A DNA stretch of 64,000 bases from Lysobacter sp. K5869 (GCF_018847975.1 NZ_CP072597.1:5185001-5249000), one strand, 5' to 3'. Shown: positions 26,334 to 36,779, counted from the first letter of the stretch. Notes: generated by a model from the sequence alone, not told the origin. Made by a program: numbers and translations.

Positions 26334-27176
26334 ATGAAACGTTTCGGCCTCATCGGCGCCGCCCTGGCGCTGGCCCTGTCCTTCGGCAACGCCCAGGCCG
26401 CCCGCGTGCTGGTGGTGCTGTCCGACTCCGACCGTCTGGACCTGAAGGACGGCAAGACCTTCAGCACCGGCTTCTACCTCAACGAACTGATGCAGCCGGT
26501 CAAGGCGCTGCTCGACGCCGGCCACGAGGTCAGCTTCGCCACCCCGCAAGGCCGCGCGCCGACCCTGGACCGCGGCTCGCTCGATCCGATGTACTTCGGC
26601 GGCGACGCGCAGGCGCTGCGCGCGCATGAAGCCTTGTTGGAGAAATTGGCGCTGACCGCGCCGGACAAATCGCCGGTGCTGAGCCTGGAGCGGGTCGCGC
26701 AGATCGGCTACGACCGCTACGATGCGGTCTACGTCCCCGGCGGCCACGCGCCGATGCAGGACTTGCTGCGCAGCCCGGCGCTGGGCCGGCTGCTGAGCGA
26801 TTTCCACGCCAAGGGCAAGACCACCGCGCTGGTCTGCCACGGCCCGATCGCGCTGCTGTCCACCCTGCCCGACGCCGCCGGCTTCGCGACGGCGCTGGCC
26901 GCGGGGCGCGCGCCGTCGGCGCCGCCGCAGTGGATCTATCGCGGCTACCAAGTCACGGTCATCAGCAATCGGGAAGAAGAGATCGCCAAACCGCAACTCG
27001 GCGGCGGCGCGATGAAGTTCTATCCGCAGACCGCGCTGCAGGCGGCCGGCGCGCAGTATCGGAGCAACACCGCACCGTGGGCGTCCAACGTGGTGGTGGA
27101 TCGCGAACTCATCACCGGCCAGAACCCGGCGTCGGCGGCGGATGTGGCGAAGGCGTTGTTGCAGCGGTTGAAGTGA
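26334..27176 (+). CDS. Exported DJ-1/PfpI-family protein
   Basis: 280 residues, start ATG 26334 after AGGAG. An N-terminal signal peptide (1-22, NAQA|AR) directs it out of the cytoplasm. The DJ-1/PfpI domain carries the nucleophile elbow [12 protein letters not shown] with Cys168, and VYVPGGHAP before it. Relatives are glyoxalases, proteases or chaperone-like stress proteins. An exported member is less common. The divergent LysR gene is the likely regulator. Confidence 0.85.
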   Translation: MKRFGLIGAALALALSFGNAQAARVLVVLSDSDRLDLKDGKTFSTGFYLNELMQPVKALLDAGHEVSFATPQGRAPTLDRGSLDPMYFGGDAQALRAHEALLEKLALTAPDKSPVLSLERVAQIGYDRYDAVYVPGGHAPMQDLLRSPALGRLLSDFHAKGKTTALVCHGPIALLSTLPDAAGFATALAAGRAPSAPPQWIYRGYQVTVISNREEEIAKPQLGGGAMKFYPQTALQAAGAQYRSNTAPWASNVVVDRELITGQNPASAADVAKALLQRLK

Positions 27177-27320
27177 TGCGTGGACGACCGCCGCGCGCCG
27201 TGCGGCGAAAACCGCGACGGCGCACGATGCCCGGCGCGATCGCGTCGCCGCGAGGATCGAAGCGCTTCGCAAGCCGCGGACCCGAACGGGCCCGCGGCTT
27301 CGCCGCGAACGAACGGGCGC

Positions 27321-28241
27321 TTACAGCCATTCGATCCGCATCGCCGCCAGCCGCGACGGATCGGCGACGATCTCGATCCCCGCGATCCGCCCCTGCGCCC
27401 ACGCGAACACGAACACCGCACGCGCCTCGCCGCCCGGCGCCCAGGCCGCGCCCATCGCGCCGTCGATGCGCGCCGGCCGAGCCGCGTGCGCGCGGCCCTT
27501 GAAGATGTCGGCCACGTCGTGCGCGCCGCGCACCTGCGCGGGCAAGCGCGGCGCGCCTTGCGCGCGGGCGACGGCGCTGGCGCTCACCGCCGCGTCGTCG
27601 GCGCGCAGTTCCACTTGCGGATCGAGCAGATTCACCAGCGCGGCGAAATCGCCGTTGCGCGAGGCCGCCAGGAACGCATCCACCATCCGCCGCCGGCGCG
27701 CGCTTTCGATCGACGCCGGTTGCGCCGCTTGCGCGCGCTCGGCGGCCGCGCCCTGCACGCGCCGGCGCGCGCGGCTGGCGAGCTGGCGCGCATTGACCGT
27801 GCTGTGGCCGAGCACCGCGCCGACCTCCTCGAACGGCATGCCGAACAGATCGTGCAGCACGAACGCCAAGCGTTCGGCCGGCGCCAGCGTGTCGAGGATC
27901 AGCAGCAAGGCCGAGCCCAGCGAATCGGCGAGCAAGGCTTCGTACTCCGGGCCGCCGGCGTGGTCGGCGACGCTGTCGCGTTCGTCTTGCGCCGGCTCCA
28001 GCGGTTCCTCGCCGCGGCCCTTGCGCGCGCGCAGCGCGTCCAGGCAGACCCGCGCGACCACCGTGGTCAACCAGCCGCCGAGGTTCTCCACCTGCACCGC
28101 ATCGCTGCGCGCCAGCCGCAGCCACGCTTCCTGCACCGCGTCGTCGGCCTCGCTGCGCGAGCCGAGCATGCGCACGGCCACGCCGCGCAGGTGGCCGCGA
28201 TGGTGCTCGAACTGTTCGGCCAGCCAATCGGAAGGGCGCAT
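27321..28241 (-). CDS. ECF sigma factor of the SigJ type with SnoaL-like C-terminal domain
   Basis: 306 residues from the ATG at 28241. Region 2 (about 8-75; DDAVQEAWLRLARSD), region 4 (about 115-165; FGMPFEEVGAVLGHSTVNARQLASRARRRV) and a C-terminal NTF2/SnoaL-like domain (about 190-306). This is the ECF41/SigJ layout, in which the C-terminal domain regulates the sigma factor and no separate anti-sigma gene is needed. Such factors are usually paired with a carboxymuconolactone-decarboxylase or oxidoreductase gene as target. An AhpD-like gene starts divergently 188 bases away. Confidence 0.9.
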   Translation of the reverse strand: MRPSDWLAEQFEHHRGHLRGVAVRMLGSRSEADDAVQEAWLRLARSDAVQVENLGGWLTTVVARVCLDALRARKGRGEEPLEPAQDERDSVADHAGGPEYEALLADSLGSALLLILDTLAPAERLAFVLHDLFGMPFEEVGAVLGHSTVNARQLASRARRRVQGAAAERAQAAQPASIESARRRRMVDAFLAASRNGDFAALVNLLDPQVELRADDAAVSASAVARAQGAPRLPAQVRGAHDVADIFKGRAHAARPARIDGAMGAAWAPGGEARAVFVFAWAQGRIAGIEIVADPSRLAAMRIEWL

Positions 28242-28428
28242 GCGGGTGTCTCGGCGATGGGGTCGCCAGTCTGACGAAGCAGGGCCATGAAACGTGACAC
28301 GCCCGCGTTCGCGCCGCGCTGTCACGTTTCGCGATCCCGGTTCGTCAGACCGATACGAGCCGGCGCTGCGCGAACGGTGCGCGCCGCCGGATCGCTTCCC
28401 TGTCCACTGCCCTCAACGGAGATCCGCC

Positions 28429-28893
28429 ATGCCCCTGCAAGCCCGCATGCCCCACCCCGTCCACCAGCTGCCCGACGCGATGAAGGCGCTGTGGGCGCTC
28501 AAGTCCTCGCTCGAACATCAGGGCGTGAGCGCAAGCACCTTCGCCTTGGTCGAGTTGCGCGCCAGTCAGGTCAACGGCTGCGGCGCCTGCGTCGACATGC
28601 ATTCGCGCGACGCGCTCAAGGCCGGCGAAACCGCCGAGCGCCTGTTCGCGGTCGCGGCCTGGCGCGAAGCGCCGTACTTCAACGAGGCCGAACGCGCCGC
28701 GCTGGCGCTGACCGAAGCCTTGACCCGCATCAGCGACCGGCCCGAATCGGTGTCCGACGACATCTGGAGCGAGGCCGCGCGCCACTACGACGAGAAGGCG
28801 CTGTCGGCGCTGGTGCTGGCGATCGCCAACATCAATGTGTGGAACCGGCTCAACGTGGCCGTGCGTCAGCCGGCCGGCCCCTGGAAGGGCTGA
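28429..28893 (+). CDS. AhpD-like carboxymuconolactone decarboxylase family protein
   Basis: 154 residues from ATG 28429 with GGAGA upstream. The core has the redox CxxCxxxH motif NGCGACVDMH (Cys51, Cys54, His58) within an all-helical fold, as in AhpD and related alkylhydroperoxidase-core proteins. These reduce peroxides with thiols or act on cyclic substrates. Divergent from an ECF41-type sigma gene, a pairing known to reflect direct control of the decarboxylase gene by the sigma factor. Confidence 0.88.
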   Translation: MPLQARMPHPVHQLPDAMKALWALKSSLEHQGVSASTFALVELRASQVNGCGACVDMHSRDALKAGETAERLFAVAAWREAPYFNEAERAALALTEALTRISDRPESVSDDIWSEAARHYDEKALSALVLAIANINVWNRLNVAVRQPAGPWKG

Positions 28894-29019
28894 AACGCAA
28901 GCGGGAGGGCTTCGGCGCCGATGCGCGCGGCCTAGCGGCGACGCGCCGCGAAACCGGAAACATCAAGCCCGAACGCCCTCCCACCGGTTCGCCGCGGCCA
29001 GCCGCCGCGGCGCACTCGC

Positions 29020-30195
29020 TCAGCTCAACACCGCGCGCTTGGCTTCCTGCGCCGGCGCCGTTTCCGCGGGCGCCGCCGTCATCGCGGCCGGATCCGGCGG
29101 CGACTGCGTGCGCTGCTGATCGACGAACACGCGGCGATGCCCCGGATCGTCCAACCCGCCTTCGACCGCGAAGAACCCGCGCCCGTCGCGGCCGGCGATG
29201 ACGTGGTCGATCGCGCGCATGCCCTGCCCGTTCGCGTCCACCGTCGCGTGCGCGGCGGCGTTGCGGTAGCCCTGCTCGCCGCCGAATTCCATCGCGCCCG
29301 CGGGCAGCCCGCGCAGGCCGTGCAGCGCTTGCTGGTACATGCCGTGCTGCGGATGCGCGGGATCGGCCACGCCGGCGCCCGCGCCGTCGTGCTGCGCGCC
29401 GGCGCGGCCGGGATCGTGCCCGCGCGGGCCCGGCGTCGCCTGCTCCTGCGCCTTGATCACCGCCTCGATGTAATGGATGTCGATGCCGTGCTTGATGCCG
29501 CTGCCGGGAATCAGCTTCTGCCAGAACGATTGCGGATCCGGGTCGGGCAATTCGATCTTGTGGCCGACCGCGTCGGGCATGGCCCACTTCAGCGGGATGC
29601 TGTGCTCCTGCAAGTCGGTCAGGATTTCGTTCTTGACCGCGTAACGGCGGATCTGGCCGTTGTCGGCGACCTCGCGCTTGGCCGCGTCGGCGTCGATGCC
29701 GATGCGCTCCAGCGTCTTGTCGTGCACGCCCGAAGCGTTGAAGGTCACCGCCGGAATGCCGCTGGCGATCGACGCCGCACCGGCGAGACCGCCGCCGAGC
29801 GAATGCCCGGTGATGACCACTTCGTCGCCGAACGCGACCTTGGCCTCGCGCGCCAGCGCGATCGCCTGGTTGTACTGCGCGTCCTCGAAACCCAGGCCCT
29901 GGCGGAAGTTGGTCAGCCAGTCCTTGCCTTCGTCGGTGCCCGAATAGGCGACCACGTAATGGCCGTGCTCGTCGCCGTACACCCGCGCGAGGAAGCCCGA
30001 ATCCTTGTTTTCCAGGCCGGCCGGGTCGATGCCCTTGCTCAGCAATTGGTCGGCGGTGAGCGGCTTGAAGCCGTCGATGCCGGGGCCTTGGTCGTACAGA
30101 TCGTCCATCAGCCGCGACAAGGTCTTGTCGATCGGCTTGGCCTGCGTGCCGCGCACTTCGTCGGCGAAGGACTGCGGCGGGGTCTGCTGGCTCAT
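29020..30195 (-). CDS. Lipase-fold type IV secretion effector with XVIPCD domain (X-Tfe candidate)
   Basis: 391 residues from the ATG at 30195. The N-terminal part (about 60-250) is a class 3 lipase-like alpha/beta-hydrolase with the nucleophile elbow TGHSLGGG (Ser132) and VVAYSGTDEGKDW before it. The C-terminal ~100 residues match the XVIPCD pattern: HPQHGMYQQALHGL (281-294), NAAAHATVDANGQGM, AIDHVIAGRDGRGFFAVEGG (328-347), DPGHRRVFVD. This domain docks effectors to the VirD4 coupling protein in Xanthomonadaceae. The protein would attack membrane lipids in rival cells after transfer. No signal peptide, as expected. An ankyrin protein gene lies directly upstream and may encode immunity. A T4SS locus ends at the window start. 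Confidence 0.85.
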   Translation of the reverse strand: MSQQTPPQSFADEVRGTQAKPIDKTLSRLMDDLYDQGPGIDGFKPLTADQLLSKGIDPAGLENKDSGFLARVYGDEHGHYVVAYSGTDEGKDWLTNFRQGLGFEDAQYNQAIALAREAKVAFGDEVVITGHSLGGGLAGAASIASGIPAVTFNASGVHDKTLERIGIDADAAKREVADNGQIRRYAVKNEILTDLQEHSIPLKWAMPDAVGHKIELPDPDPQSFWQKLIPGSGIKHGIDIHYIEAVIKAQEQATPGPRGHDPGRAGAQHDGAGAGVADPAHPQHGMYQQALHGLRGLPAGAMEFGGEQGYRNAAAHATVDANGQGMRAIDHVIAGRDGRGFFAVEGGLDDPGHRRVFVDQQRTQSPPDPAAMTAAPAETAPAQEAKRAVLS

Positions 30196-30283
30196 CCTGC
30201 GGTCTCCTGAATTCCTTGGCGTGCCTGATTCCTGATGCGCATGCTGCATGCGCGGGGTCGCGAAAACGCGGGAACGGCGCGGA

Positions 30284-30961
30284 TCAGCCCTGTTCCAGGG
30301 CGATGCCGTGTTCGCGCATCCACGCGGCCAGCGCGTCGCGGTCGCCGCGCGCCTTGGCGCTGAGCAGGCTCGGCGGGGTCATGAAGGCGTAGCGTTGGAA
30401 GGTCACGTTCTGCGCGTTGCGCGCCAGCGGATCGGTGCCGGCCTTGAGCAGTTCCAGCGCCAGATCGGGCTGGTTGACCTTGCCGGCGACGTGCAGCGCG
30501 GTGTTGCCGAGGCGGTCGAGGTGGCGCGGATCGGCGCCGGCGACGAGCAGGCGGCGGAACTGGATCGCGCGTTCGCCCATCAGCGCCGCGGCCAGCGGCG
30601 CGGCGCCGGTGTGCGCGTGTTCGACGTTGGGATCGGCGCCGCGCGTGAGCAGCGTTTCCAGATAGACCGGATCGCGCGCCATCGCCGCCAGATGCACGAC
30701 GGTGGAACCGTCCACGCCCGGCTGCGAAGAATCGGCGCCGAGCGCCAGCAATTCGTCCAGGCCGTCGGGGCTTTGGTTGAACACCGCCCACTCCAGCAGG
30801 GTGACGTTCTTGTCGCCGCGCGCGGCCAGCGCGGCGGGCGCTTGCGCGGCCAAACGGCGGATGTGCGCGCGGTCGCCGGCGGCGACGGCGTCGGCCAGTT
30901 CGGCCACGAGCGGATCGGCGAATACTTGGGCGGCCAACGACGGCGCCTGCACTGCGGACAT
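30284..30961 (-). CDS. Ankyrin-repeat protein, candidate immunity protein for the adjacent effector
   Basis: 225 residues with about four ankyrin repeats between residues 35 and 190, for example GSTVVHLAAMARDPVYLETLLTRGADPN and GNTALHVAGKVNQPDLALELLKAGTDPL by pattern. No signal peptide is visible, so it is probably cytoplasmic. It lies 88 bases upstream of the lipase-type effector on the same strand. Ankyrin proteins serve as immunity proteins for several bacterial lipase toxins, so neutralisation of the neighbour is a reasonable guess. Other described immunity proteins for this secretion system carry exported signals, which argues for caution. Confidence 0.8.
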   Translation of the reverse strand: MSAVQAPSLAAQVFADPLVAELADAVAAGDRAHIRRLAAQAPAALAARGDKNVTLLEWAVFNQSPDGLDELLALGADSSQPGVDGSTVVHLAAMARDPVYLETLLTRGADPNVEHAHTGAAPLAAALMGERAIQFRRLLVAGADPRHLDRLGNTALHVAGKVNQPDLALELLKAGTDPLARNAQNVTFQRYAFMTPPSLLSAKARGDRDALAAWMREHGIALEQG

Positions 30962-31456
30962 AGCGACTCCTCCTGAGTACCTGACGGACTTTCCCCGAGG
31001 CCCGCCGAGCGGGCGGGAGTGCTGCGGCGCGACGGTACTCCCCTACCGTTGCGCGAGACGACATACGGCCACGTACCGTGGCAGGGGGCAGCCTAACAAG
31101 AACCGGGTGGGCTTGTAGTCGGAATCAGGTCACAGTTTTGGCGTTAAAACTGAACAAAACGGCCTCCGAGGGCTGGATTCGCCGTTTTGACGGCCCGGCC
31201 CGGCCGGTGCCGGCCGGCGTGTCGGCCTGTTCGCCGGCACGCTCGTTGGCTGACCGCGGGTCCATGCGCGGGCGCTTGCATCAACACCCGCGGCGGCACC
31301 CGCAACCGCGTACGGACCAGCCCGCGCATACGAACGCGCGAGCGCCCGCACCGACACTCGCGGCAGCACCCGCAACCGCGCGCGCATACGAAAACGGCGA
31401 AGCTCGCGCTCCGCCGTTTCGCATCGAATCGCACCGCATCGCCGCGGTGCGCGGCC
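30962..31456. other. Intergenic region with hairpins and short direct repeats
   Basis: 495 bases without a gene. It holds two adjacent hairpins: CAGTTTT/AAAACTG (31133-31152) and AAAACGGC/GCCGTTTT (31156-31188). Read on the minus strand the latter is followed by TTGTTC and could end transcription from the DUF11 gene. At 31287-31392 two similar blocks containing GCACCCGCAACCGCG are spaced about 70 bases apart, each followed by GCGCATACGAA. Confidence 0.55.
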
Positions 31457-33361
31457 TCAGTAAGCGCTCGGATTGGCCGCGAAACTCACCGGCACCGTGA
31501 TCTCCACGCACGCGCCGACCGGCAACTGCAACCCCGGCACCGCGACGTTGGTATCGCCCGCGGCGCCGCCGCCGGCCGGGCAGGTGCCGCCGCCGGAGAT
31601 GGTGCGGCACGACCACGGCGCGCGCAGGCTCACGCCGCGCGGCAAGGCGTCGGCGACGCTGGCGCCGGCGGCCGCGTCCGGCCCGTTGGCGTTGCACGCG
31701 CGCAGCAGGTAATCGGCCGGATTGCCGGGCGTGTAGGTCGCGCTGCCGTCGCTCTTGGTCAACGACAGCGACACGCACGGCGGGTCGACCGACGCGCTGG
31801 CGCTGTTGTTGGCGCTGCCGCCCGGCGCCGGGGTGAGGAAACCCGATTGCGCCGAGGTGCCCTCGGCGACCGGCGCGTTGGCCTGGATCGTCGAGGTGTT
31901 GGCGACCGCCGAACACTGGCTCGCGCCGACCTTGGCGTCGATGAGGTAGGTCAACCCGCCGCCGGCCGCGCCGGTGCCCGCCGGCAAGGTCGTGCCGGCC
32001 GAAATCGCGCCGCTGCCGCTGGCCGCCGGACAGGTCGCGCCGCCGCTCGCCGTGCACGTCCACGAGGTGAACGTGAGCCCGGCCGGCACCGCGTCGGCGA
32101 GGCTGACCGCGGCGTCGTGCATGGTCGTATCGCCCACGGTCGGCTTGGCCGTGTTGTTGCGGAAGGTCACGGTGAACCGCACCGTGCCGCCCGGCGCGGG
32201 CGCGGCGTTGTCGACCTGCTTGGTGGTGAGCACGTCGACGTCGTTGTCGAGGATGGTCAGCGTCGCCGTGCTCTGCACCGCCGCGTTGGTCGAGCAGGTG
32301 GTGGTCGAGGTCAGCGTATAGGCGCTGCTGTTGGTCTGCGCCTGGAACGTCACGGTTTCGTTGTCTTCGATCACGGTGTCGTTGACTACCGCGATCGGCA
32401 GATCGAAGGTCGCGTTGTCGTAGGTGCCGGCCGGAATCGACACGTTGACCGTGGTGCCGCTGCCGCTGGAGACGGTGTAGTCGCTGCCTTGGGTCGCGGT
32501 GCCGCCGGTGATCGTCACCGGCACGACGATGCCGCCGCTGGGCACGGTGCCGATCACGCGCAAGCGCGGCACGCCGGCGGTCTGTCCTTCGCGCACGGTG
32601 TAGTTCGCCGCGTCGAACTCGACGTAGGGACGCAGCGTGATCTGGATTTCGTCGAGGAAATTGCCCAGCGAAATGCCGCCGCTGCTGCTGACCGCGGCGA
32701 AGCCGACCTGCTGCACGGCGGTGGTGCCGCTGTAGGTGAAGCTGCCGCTGTAATCGCGCCAGCCGTTGACCGTGCCGCCGATGGTCATCGTGCCCTGCGT
32801 CGCCGACGACGGCGTACCGTTCGGTGCGACCCGGTCGGTGCCGTCGTTGGTGGTGCCGATGCGCGCGATCTCGCTGGTCACCGCGGTGGTGGTGCTGCCG
32901 GAGGCGTTGATGCCGAAGCTCATCACATCGGGCACGTTGGACGAATTGCGGCCACGATGGCTGAGCCGCCAACCGATCACCTCGCCGTTGGTCAGGCAGA
33001 TGTTCTGATAGACGCGCGAGGCTTCCGACGCGTTGAGTTCGGCGTGCTGCTTGCCGGCGCGCGCGGGCGTGGCGTTGAAGCTGTTGGCCCACAGCTCCAG
33101 GATCGGGCCGGTGAGCGGATTGGCGATGACGCCGCAACCGCCGGCGCCCTGCGACGAATGGGTGGTGTTCCACCCGGTCACCTGTTGCGGGCCGACGAAG
33201 AAGCCGACGCAGGCGTTGGTGCCCAGGTCGGGCTGCTCGAAGCCCAGATTGACGAAGGTGCGCTGGACCTGAGCGTGCGCCGGCAACGCCGCCGCCCACG
33301 CCAACGCCGCCGCTAACGCGATGCGCGACCCTCGCGGGCCGCGCTTGCAGAACTTCTTCAT
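31457..33361 (-). CDS. Exported Calx-beta / DUF11-repeat surface protein
   Basis: 634 residues from the ATG at 33361. Signal peptide about 1-29 (ALPAHAQ). An N-terminal beta-rich domain (about 30-230, NLGFEQPDLGTNACVGF) is followed by a Calx-beta-like domain (about 235-365, YTVREGQTAGVP ... VVNDTVIEDNETVTF) and DUF11-type repeats (about 370-634, DNAAPAPGGTVRFTVTFRN; KSDGSATYTPGNPADYLL). Such proteins are adhesin-like and sit outside the cell. The stop falls at FAANPSAY, where DUF11 repeats normally continue with a final strand, so the last repeat looks cut short. The longer start at 33541 would hide the signal peptide. Confidence 0.82.
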   Translation of the reverse strand: MKKFCKRGPRGSRIALAAALAWAAALPAHAQVQRTFVNLGFEQPDLGTNACVGFFVGPQQVTGWNTTHSSQGAGGCGVIANPLTGPILELWANSFNATPARAGKQHAELNASEASRVYQNICLTNGEVIGWRLSHRGRNSSNVPDVMSFGINASGSTTTAVTSEIARIGTTNDGTDRVAPNGTPSSATQGTMTIGGTVNGWRDYSGSFTYSGTTAVQQVGFAAVSSSGGISLGNFLDEIQITLRPYVEFDAANYTVREGQTAGVPRLRVIGTVPSGGIVVPVTITGGTATQGSDYTVSSGSGTTVNVSIPAGTYDNATFDLPIAVVNDTVIEDNETVTFQAQTNSSAYTLTSTTTCSTNAAVQSTATLTILDNDVDVLTTKQVDNAAPAPGGTVRFTVTFRNNTAKPTVGDTTMHDAAVSLADAVPAGLTFTSWTCTASGGATCPAASGSGAISAGTTLPAGTGAAGGGLTYLIDAKVGASQCSAVANTSTIQANAPVAEGTSAQSGFLTPAPGGSANNSASASVDPPCVSLSLTKSDGSATYTPGNPADYLLRACNANGPDAAAGASVADALPRGVSLRAPWSCRTISGGGTCPAGGGAAGDTNVAVPGLQLPVGACVEITVPVSFAANPSAY

Positions 33362-33595
33362 AGCCGTCGAACTCCCCCTGTACGCCGCGGCGCTCGACCG
33401 GAGTCCCGCTACGGCGGGAGGCACGGCGCGCCCCGGGGGCGCGGCGTCCGGCTGCGAGCGGCGAGTTACCGCCTGAACGAACTGAACAGAAATGTGACGA
33501 ACAGCACAATTATTTTGTGCCAGTAAGCACGCTTCCGCCATACGTTCAGACGGCTTCGACGTTCAGGTACCTGTCCTTTGCGGCTCGGAGCGGGT

Positions 33596-34399
33596 TCAGG
33601 CGGCCGCGACGGCCGGCGCCAGATGCAAGGCGAAACCGCGCTCGCCGCCCGCCTCGCGGCCGGGCTTGAGCTCCAGCGACGGCAGCTCGTAATCGCCGCC
33701 GTTCTGGCGGCGGAAAGGAATCGGCGCGTCGGTCCACAGCCCGTCCAGACGCCGCAGCAAGGCCGCGCGGGTCTCCTCGAACTGCTCCGGGGCGACCCGG
33801 TCGCTGCGGTAGGCGACGAACGACGGCAGCACCTCGAAGCCCGGGTAATGCAGCACGCCGTGATTGATCGGGAACAGCAGATCGTCCATCGGCCCGTTGA
33901 TCCCGCGCGGCGAGTAATGCGGCTGCCAGCCGCCGACGGTGACCGAGACCAGCGCGCGCTTGCCGGCCAGGGTGCCCTCGCCGTAGCGATCGCCCCAATG
34001 GGTGTCGGAATGCTCGCCCACGCCGTAACCGAAACCGTAGGAATAGACCCGGTCGAACCAGCCCTTGAGGATCGCCGGCATCGAATACCACCACAGCGGG
34101 AATTGCAGGATCAGCGCGTCGGCGCGGCGCAGTTTCTCCTGCTCGGCGCGCACGTCGTCGGTGAGCGCGTCGCCGGCGAACGCGGTGTGCGAATCCTTCG
34201 GCACCCGCAACCGCGCCGACGCGTCGCGCTGCGGAAAATCGGCCGCGTCCACCGCAGCTTTCCAACCCATCGCATACAGATCGCTGACTTCGACCGCGTG
34301 CCCTTGCGCGAGCAGATGCTCGCGCATCGCGTCCTTGAGCGCGCCGTTGAGCGAGGCCGGTTCGGGGTGGGCGTAGACGATGAGGATGTTCTTTTTCAT
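33596..34399 (-). CDS. Flavodoxin-fold NAD(P)H:quinone oxidoreductase
   Basis: 267 residues. The flavodoxin-like fold of the NQO1/MdaB/KefF group is shown by ILIVYAHPEPASLNGAL at the start (phosphate-binding loop), LILQFPLWWYSMPAILKGWFDRVY (flavin contact, about 96-119), and SVTVGG. It would reduce quinones with two electrons using bound FAD, protecting from redox cycling. Longer than minimal members because of a C-terminal extension of about 40 residues. Monocistronic by layout. Confidence 0.88.
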   Translation of the reverse strand: MKKNILIVYAHPEPASLNGALKDAMREHLLAQGHAVEVSDLYAMGWKAAVDAADFPQRDASARLRVPKDSHTAFAGDALTDDVRAEQEKLRRADALILQFPLWWYSMPAILKGWFDRVYSYGFGYGVGEHSDTHWGDRYGEGTLAGKRALVSVTVGGWQPHYSPRGINGPMDDLLFPINHGVLHYPGFEVLPSFVAYRSDRVAPEQFEETRAALLRRLDGLWTDAPIPFRRQNGGDYELPSLELKPGREAGGERGFALHLAPAVAAA

Positions 34400-34599
34400 G
34401 GCGGGGAATCGGCTGATCGGGGGAGCTCAGGATAGGCAGTCGCCCACGCCCGCTGGGCGCGGGGTGGCGGTTTCAATGTGGACGGGTTGGAACCAATCCG
34501 CGGCGGCATGGCGCCGTAATGGCGGGCGGTGGGGAACGGCGGTTGACAGTGCGCGGCGTGGGGGGATTCACAGCGGTCAACCGCGCTACGCCCGATGCG

Positions 34600-35000
34600 A
34601 AAGGACGCCCGACCGATGCCTGGAACGCTTCGACGGGATCGGATTCCGCTCGCGCATCCTGCGGCTGTCCAAGGGCCGCAAAGCGGTCGCGCAGCGTTGG
34701 ATCCAACAGATCGACCAACGCATACCCGACGGCGCCTATCAAGAACGCCCGTGGGTGACCTGCTCGGGCGGCGCCGCCGAGATCGAACTTCGTTTCATAG
34801 ACCGCAACAACGGCACCGTGGCGGGCTCGCTGAGAGTGATGTTCACCCTTCACTCCGACGGAACGCTGGATTTCCGCGACTGGCGATCCATTTCCACGGC
34901 GTGGACGGCTCGAACATCGCCAACCCGCGAACGTCGCGAATGGTCGCGAATCGTCGCGCCGCGCGAATCGCCGAACGCCGCGGCCGTTCGCACGCCGCGC
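34600..35000 (+). pseudogene. Possible gene remnant
   Basis: In the frame that passes through 34620 the sequence reads like a real protein for about 100 residues (RFDGIGFRSRILRLSKGRK, then WVTCSGGAAEIELRFIDRNN, then VMFTLHSDGTLDFRDW). Before this it has low-complexity codons and after it the frame loses character, with a more protein-like continuation in another frame. I read it as a decayed or frameshifted gene without clear start. No family is recognised. It lies between the oxidoreductase gene and the purA terminator in a 654-base gap that otherwise shows no gene. Confidence 0.3.
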
Positions 35001-35004
35001 AAAA

Positions 35005-35033
35005 GAAAAGCCCCGCTTTCGCGGGGCTTTTCT
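35005..35033 (-). terminator. Intrinsic terminator of purA
   Basis: Perfect hairpin AAAAGCCCCGC / GCGGGGCTTTT with a TTTC (minus strand GAAA) tetraloop. On the minus strand it is followed by TTTTC, 20 bases past the purA stop. The A tract on the other side makes it potentially bidirectional. Confidence 0.9.
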
Positions 35034-35053
35034 CATCGCTTACCGATTAGCGC

Positions 35054-36367
<1,314 letters not shown>

Positions 36368-36447
36368 TTAGCTGTGAAGGCGGCTTTCGCCGCAAGGTCC
36401 GCCCGCGCCCAGTCGCAGCCGATGCCGCGCCACAGGGCCATGAACGG

Positions 36448-36482
36448 AAAAAAGCCGGCGGGGATGGCCCCGGCCGGCTTTT
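36448..36482 (-). terminator. Intrinsic terminator-like hairpin upstream of purA
   Basis: AAAAGCCGGC / GCCGGCTTTT arms with inner GGGG/CCCC pairing. On the minus strand it is followed by a run of six T. It lies 100 bases before the purA start and would shield purA from upstream transcription. Confidence 0.8.
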
Positions 36483-36745
36483 GTGCATTATCCGGGTTTC
36501 GGGGGGCCAAGGCCACCCCAAAACGGTCCGATTCTGGCGGAATCCTGGGACGGGGCGGCGGCGTTCATCTGCCAGCCCGGCCGGGAGGCCGCGCTACGGG
36601 GTTCAAAGCGGCCGTCGTGGCCGCTCTGGGTGCTTGGCGCCGCCCGACTCGACCCGACTCTCGACCCGACCCGACTCGATCCAATCCAGGCCGCTCGCCC
36701 CACCCTCCCCGGCCGCGCTCCGCGCCGGGACATCCCACCCATCGA

Positions 36746-36779
36746 TAAAAACGCGGGCCCGGCCTTGCGCCGGGCCCGC
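36746..36779 (-). terminator. Intrinsic terminator-like hairpin, no adjacent gene
   Basis: Perfect 11-bp stem GCGGGCCCGGC / GCCGGGCCCGC with a 5-base loop. On the minus strand it is followed by GTTTTTATCG. The nearest minus-strand gene ends about 510 bases upstream (DUF2065 gene), so it either ends that operon's long 3' leader or an unannotated RNA. Confidence 0.75.
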
